A stretch of 5,704 bases of DNA from Candidatus Saccharibacteria bacterium UBA1788 (GTDB taxonomy: Bacteria > Patescibacteriota > Saccharimonadia > Saccharimonadales > Saccharimonadaceae), in NCBI GenBank assembly GCA_002315165.1, contig DCGC01000044.1, forward strand, positions 1-5,704, written 5' to 3'. Position 1 is the first letter of the stretch, and each line of letters opens with the position of its first letter. Both the position numbers and the translations under genes were made by a program. Of the stretch, positions 4,286-5,704 are shown piece by piece. The notes beneath the pieces are model-generated. The model was not told where the DNA came from and ran no database searches. It saw nothing but the letters and a program-made list of their open reading frames with translations.

Positions 4286-4314
4286 AAAAAAGCCCCTTTT
4301 CTAAGGGGCTTTTT
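4286..4314 (+). terminator. Intrinsic terminator of rpsA
   Basis: GCCCCTT (4292-4298) pairs with AAGGGGC (4303-4309) around a TTCT loop. Five A-T pairs extend the stem and five T follow (4310-4314). The extended -10 for tRNA-Asn begins 2 nt later. Confidence 0.95.
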
Positions 4315-4316
4315 GG

Positions 4317-4325
4317 TGGTATAAT
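4317..4325 (+). promoter_or_regulatory. Extended -10 promoter of tRNA-Asn
   Basis: TGG is directly followed by a perfect TATAAT (4320-4325). The predicted start near 4332 leaves 4 nt before the tRNA. No good -35 is seen, because the region about 4297-4302 (TTTTCT) is the loop of the rpsA terminator. Confidence 0.75.
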
Positions 4326-4335
4326 GAGATGGTAA

Positions 4336-4410
4336 TCCCGGGTAGCTCAATGGTGGAGCAAGAAGCTGTTAACTTCGAGGTTGCCGGTTCGAGCCCGGCC
4401 CCGGGAGCCA
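4336..4410 (+). tRNA. tRNA-Asn (GTT anticodon)
   Basis: The cloverleaf is complete. Acceptor TCCCGGG pairs with CCCGGGA, the D stem is GCTC/GAGC, and the anticodon loop CTGTTAA gives anticodon GTT (4368-4370). The T arm is GCCGG-TTCGAGC-CCGGC, the discriminator is G, and CCA is encoded (4408-4410). The anticodon stem has only four Watson-Crick pairs, since position 27 is A opposite G43. It decodes AAC/AAU and is transcribed alone from its own extended -10. Confidence 0.96.
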
Positions 4411-4413
4411 CAT

Positions 4414-4433
4414 TGGACGAGAGTCCATTTTTT
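4414..4433 (+). terminator. Terminator of tRNA-Asn
   Basis: A short TGGAC/GTCCA stem (4414-4418 with 4423-4427) with a GAGA tetraloop is followed by six T (4428-4433). The stem is short but the loop and T-run are good, and it starts 4 nt after the CCA of the tRNA. Confidence 0.8.
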
Positions 4434-4434
4434 G

Positions 4435-4533
4435 TAGGTAGACGAACGGCTCTAACAGGTTAAATTGGATCCTTTTTTGTTTAGACTCTTTTTGTATATA
4501 ATATCTTTCCTTTTATTCAATTTTGTCTACCTA
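4435..4533. repeat. 9-bp inverted repeat flanking an AT-rich gap
   Basis: TAGGTAGAC (4435-4443) and its exact reverse complement GTCTACCTA (4525-4533) lie 81 bp apart. The right arm overlaps the stop codon of the NUDIX gene and the left arm starts just after the tRNA-Asn T-run. The arms extend neither inward nor outward, and no target-site duplication is seen. The enclosed AT-rich DNA has no ORF or RNA gene that I recognise. Confidence 0.45.
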
Positions 4534-4955
4534 ATGTTTTTCAATCTAGCAAATGCTTCACGCCAAACATCTTTATAGTAGCCCATTTTATTCAAATATT
4601 CTTCGGCCTCGCCGAATGTCACCCATATTACTTCTTCCACTTCACCCTCTTGCCGTTTTATCCTACTGCTTACTGGTTTTGCCAAAAAGAAGTAGATATC
4701 TTTCCAAGCAGTTCCATTGTGGACAAAATGTCCAGTCTTAATAGGTATTTTGTCTATAATCCTAACATCTAATCCAACCTCTTCTTTCGTCTCGCGTAGC
4801 GCCGTCTTAATGTTATCTTCATTTTGCTCTTGATGTCCTTTCGGAAAACCATAAAAAACTTTACCATCATCATCCTTTGAAGAGATTAATAATACTTTAT
4901 CCTCTTTTACGATAACACAACCGCAACTTTTCTCTTTATTTATCATATAATCCAT
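4527..4955 (-). CDS. NUDIX hydrolase, Ap4A-hydrolase-like
   Basis: This 142-residue single-domain protein has a full Nudix box. It starts at G40, with E46, R54-E55, E58-E59 and G61-L62 in the spacing G-x5-E-x7-RE-x-x-EE-x-G-U; T56 replaces the usual hydrophobic residue after RE. E58 and E59 are the expected Mg2+ ligands. The early SCGCVIV and GFPKGHQE segments resemble asymmetrical diadenosine-tetraphosphate hydrolases, which split Ap4A into ATP and AMP, but other nucleoside-diphosphate substrates are possible. The start is uncertain. ATG 4955 has only a distant GGAG (12 nt), and ATG 4946 would also fit. A short frame ends 6 nt upstream, so it may be translated by coupling. No terminator follows on the minus strand before the convergent tRNA-Asn unit. 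Confidence 0.88.
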   Translation of the reverse strand: MDYMINKEKSCGCVIVKEDKVLLISSKDDDGKVFYGFPKGHQEQNEDNIKTALRETKEEVGLDVRIIDKIPIKTGHFVHNGTAWKDIYFFLAKPVSSRIKRQEGEVEEVIWVTFGEAEEYLNKMGYYKDVWREAFARLKNIR

Positions 4956-4961
4956 TTTACT

Positions 4962-5036
4962 TCATTTCTCCGGCAAATTAGCATAAATCTTTTGAAAGCG
5001 AGAATAATCCATAGACCCATTATGTCGCACTATCAC
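4962..5036 (-). CDS. Possible 24-codon leader ORF or gene remnant upstream of the NUDIX gene
   Basis: On the minus strand a GTG at 5036 is preceded by AGGAGAGG with a 6-nt gap and opens a short frame ending at TGA 4964-4962, 6 nt before the NUDIX ATG. The frame encodes VIVRHNGSMDYSRFQKIYANLPEK, written here in two parts: VIVRHNGS and MDYSRFQKIYANLPEK. An internal ATG lies at 5012. The second half looks to me like the start of a small Patescibacteria hypothetical protein, but that is from memory and unverified. It could be a translated leader peptide, a truncated gene, or chance. Confidence 0.3.
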   Translation of the reverse strand: MIVRHNGSMDYSRFQKIYANLPEK

Positions 5037-5120
5037 AAAATGCCTCTCCTAATGTCCTTCTTATAGCCTCCCCATGTACCTCTAAGTATCGCTCACAAGC
5101 CTAACATATCGTGGAGCCAC
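5021..5120 (-). pseudogene. Possible decayed coding remnant
   Basis: No intact gene lies between the NUDIX start and the terminator at 5121-5142. On the minus strand two overlapping short frames read like protein: VAPRYVRLVSDT from 5120, then ACERYLEVHGEAIRRTLGE and onward from 5100 in another frame up to TAA at 5022-5020. The short ORF at 5036-4962 is back in the first frame. Such frame hopping is what a frameshifted dead gene would give, but 100 bp is too little to exclude chance. No family is recognised. Confidence 0.2.
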
Positions 5121-5142
5121 AAAAAACAAGCCCAGAGGGCTT
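5121..5142 (-). terminator. Terminator of the membrane-protein gene
   Basis: AAGCCC and GGGCTT (5142-5137 with 5133-5128) form a 6-bp stem with a 3-nt loop, followed on the minus strand by GTTTTTT (5127-5121). The + strand reading has ATTTTTTATT after the stem, so it can stop both strands. It lies 17 nt after the stop of the membrane-protein gene. Confidence 0.82.
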
Positions 5143-5159
5143 ATTTTTTATTGTTGAAT

Positions 5160-5642
5160 TTATTCAAGAGCGAAGGGAAGGCTAACATATTCGCCTTCGG
5201 GATGATAAGGTTCAGAATGGTAGCTATAGGCATGACTGTAACTTATAGTGTTAGAATATGGCGATTGGCTATTTGATGGCCAGAAATAAACGACGCCATA
5301 TTGAATATCGGGTTCGTCGGTTTCGTTGGCGCAATTTGTGTAATCGAAAATTTTGAATGTGATATAAAAAACATTATCTTCGTTAGATATTCCATATCCG
5401 GTCATTTGATAAAAATCATTGGGATTGTCTTCGTTTAGGTCAATTTCGTTAATATAGCTAAAAGCAAGGTCGTCGAAGACGGCTAGTTTGTTTTGTTCGA
5501 TAGTTGAGAGATTATTACAGAAGAGTGAAAAAATAAGAAAGACAAAATTGCAGAATAATGAAACCGCCAAGATGATGCCTATAATTATTGAAAGGATTAG
5601 AAGAAATTTTGGTTTTTGGCGATTTTTTGATGATTTTTTCAT
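5160..5642 (-). CDS. Single-pass membrane protein of unknown function
   Basis: I do not recognise a family for this 160-residue protein. The N-terminus is strongly basic (KKSSKNRQKPK, 2-12) and is followed by a long hydrophobic stretch, about 13-42. This predicts an uncleaved signal anchor with the basic end in the cytosol and a ~115-residue outer domain. The anchor contains SLFCN twice (28-32 and 39-43); neither cysteine sits in a good lipobox, because F precedes it. The outer domain is acidic in its first half and rich in Tyr, Ser and His near the end (about 129-147), with a lone C104. The start is supported by an extended -10 ending 6 nt before the ATG and no Shine-Dalgarno. It is monocistronic with its own terminator. 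Confidence 0.75.
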   Translation of the reverse strand: MKKSSKNRQKPKFLLILSIIIGIILAVSLFCNFVFLIFSLFCNNLSTIEQNKLAVFDDLAFSYINEIDLNEDNPNDFYQMTGYGISNEDNVFYITFKIFDYTNCANETDEPDIQYGVVYFWPSNSQSPYSNTISYSHAYSYHSEPYHPEGEYVSLPFALE

Positions 5643-5648
5643 AATTAA

Positions 5649-5657
5649 ATTATAACA
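5649..5657 (-). promoter_or_regulatory. Extended -10 promoter of the membrane-protein gene (leaderless)
   Basis: On the minus strand, TGT is directly followed by TATAAT (5654-5649). Only six bases (TTAATT) separate it from the ATG, so the mRNA should begin at the start codon. A weak -35, TTATTC, is possible at 5677-5672. Confidence 0.72.
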
Positions 5658-5704
5658 TAAACGGGATTGGAGAATAAAAACCTTTCCCGCTCCGGCAACA
5701 ATAA

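Noticed and set aside
3435..4350. Several 60-136-codon ORFs in other frames within rpsA on both strands
   Set aside because: They are shadows of rpsA, which has four clear S1 domains; none has its own promoter, Shine-Dalgarno or recognisable domain.
4497..4502. TATAAT on the + strand after tRNA-Asn
   Set aside because: No convincing -35 or TGn, and no gene on the + strand downstream; the area is AT-rich.
1..5704. CRISPR array, insertion sequence, toxin-antitoxin or phage structural genes
   Set aside because: No regularly spaced repeats, transposase motifs, paired small toxin/antitoxin genes or virion proteins were seen. The KGG and MazG-like proteins alone are not evidence of a prophage.

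Overview
The window looks like part of a small, compact, moderately AT-rich genome of the Patescibacteria (Candidate Phyla Radiation), most likely Saccharibacteria (TM7). This rests on the 16S 3' end (GGATTACCTCC instead of the usual GGATCACCTCC), a four-domain 355-residue S1 protein, a TrmH-like methylase and an HELGH/zinc-ribbon protein of a type I associate with that group, and very tight gene spacing. It is a judgement from memory of these families, not a database match. The standard code fits: genes end in TAA or TAG and UGA reads as stop.

Layout. Bases 1-62 are the 3' end of 16S rRNA, including helix 45 and the anti-Shine-Dalgarno. A structured trailer follows and ends in a strong intrinsic terminator (221-246), so no 23S or 5S gene follows in this window. 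A SpoU/TrmH-type RNA methyltransferase (264-794, +) comes next. A two-way terminator then separates it from a minus-strand tRNA-Ala(TGC)-tRNA-Ile(GAT) pair, the two tRNAs that classically sit inside the 16S-23S spacer. Upstream of the pair, still on the minus strand, is a short promoter-hairpin-terminator unit that looks like a ~63-nt small RNA (1024-1086). It diverges from a strongly expressed KGG-repeat protein gene (1273-1476, +). Two inverted matches to the DnaA-box consensus lie between the two promoters.

Next is a MazG-like NTP pyrophosphohydrolase (1544-1885, +), convergent with and overlapping by 4 bp a minus-strand two-gene unit: a ROK-family protein (3073-2273) and an HExxH metallopeptidase-like protein with a zinc ribbon (2310-1882). 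The ROK gene is divergent from rpsA (3212-4279, +), which has a consensus promoter and a 14-bp leader hairpin. After the rpsA terminator comes tRNA-Asn(GTT). A NUDIX hydrolase (4955-4527, -) is preceded by a stretch that looks like decayed or very short coding sequence. The window ends with a single-pass membrane protein (5642-5160, -) of unknown function.

The window is mainly translation and RNA housekeeping (16S, three tRNAs, S1, RNA methylase) plus nucleotide-pool sanitation (MazG-like, NUDIX). Two regulatory habits stand out. Terminators run directly into the -10 box of the next gene, in three + strand cases. Three genes have TATAAT only 6-9 nt before the ATG, which predicts leaderless mRNAs, while rpsA, the KGG gene and the mazG-like gene have ordinary Shine-Dalgarno leaders. 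The most unusual features are the 16S gene apparently cut off from 23S, the displaced tRNA pair, and the divergent small-RNA/KGG region with paired DnaA-like boxes.
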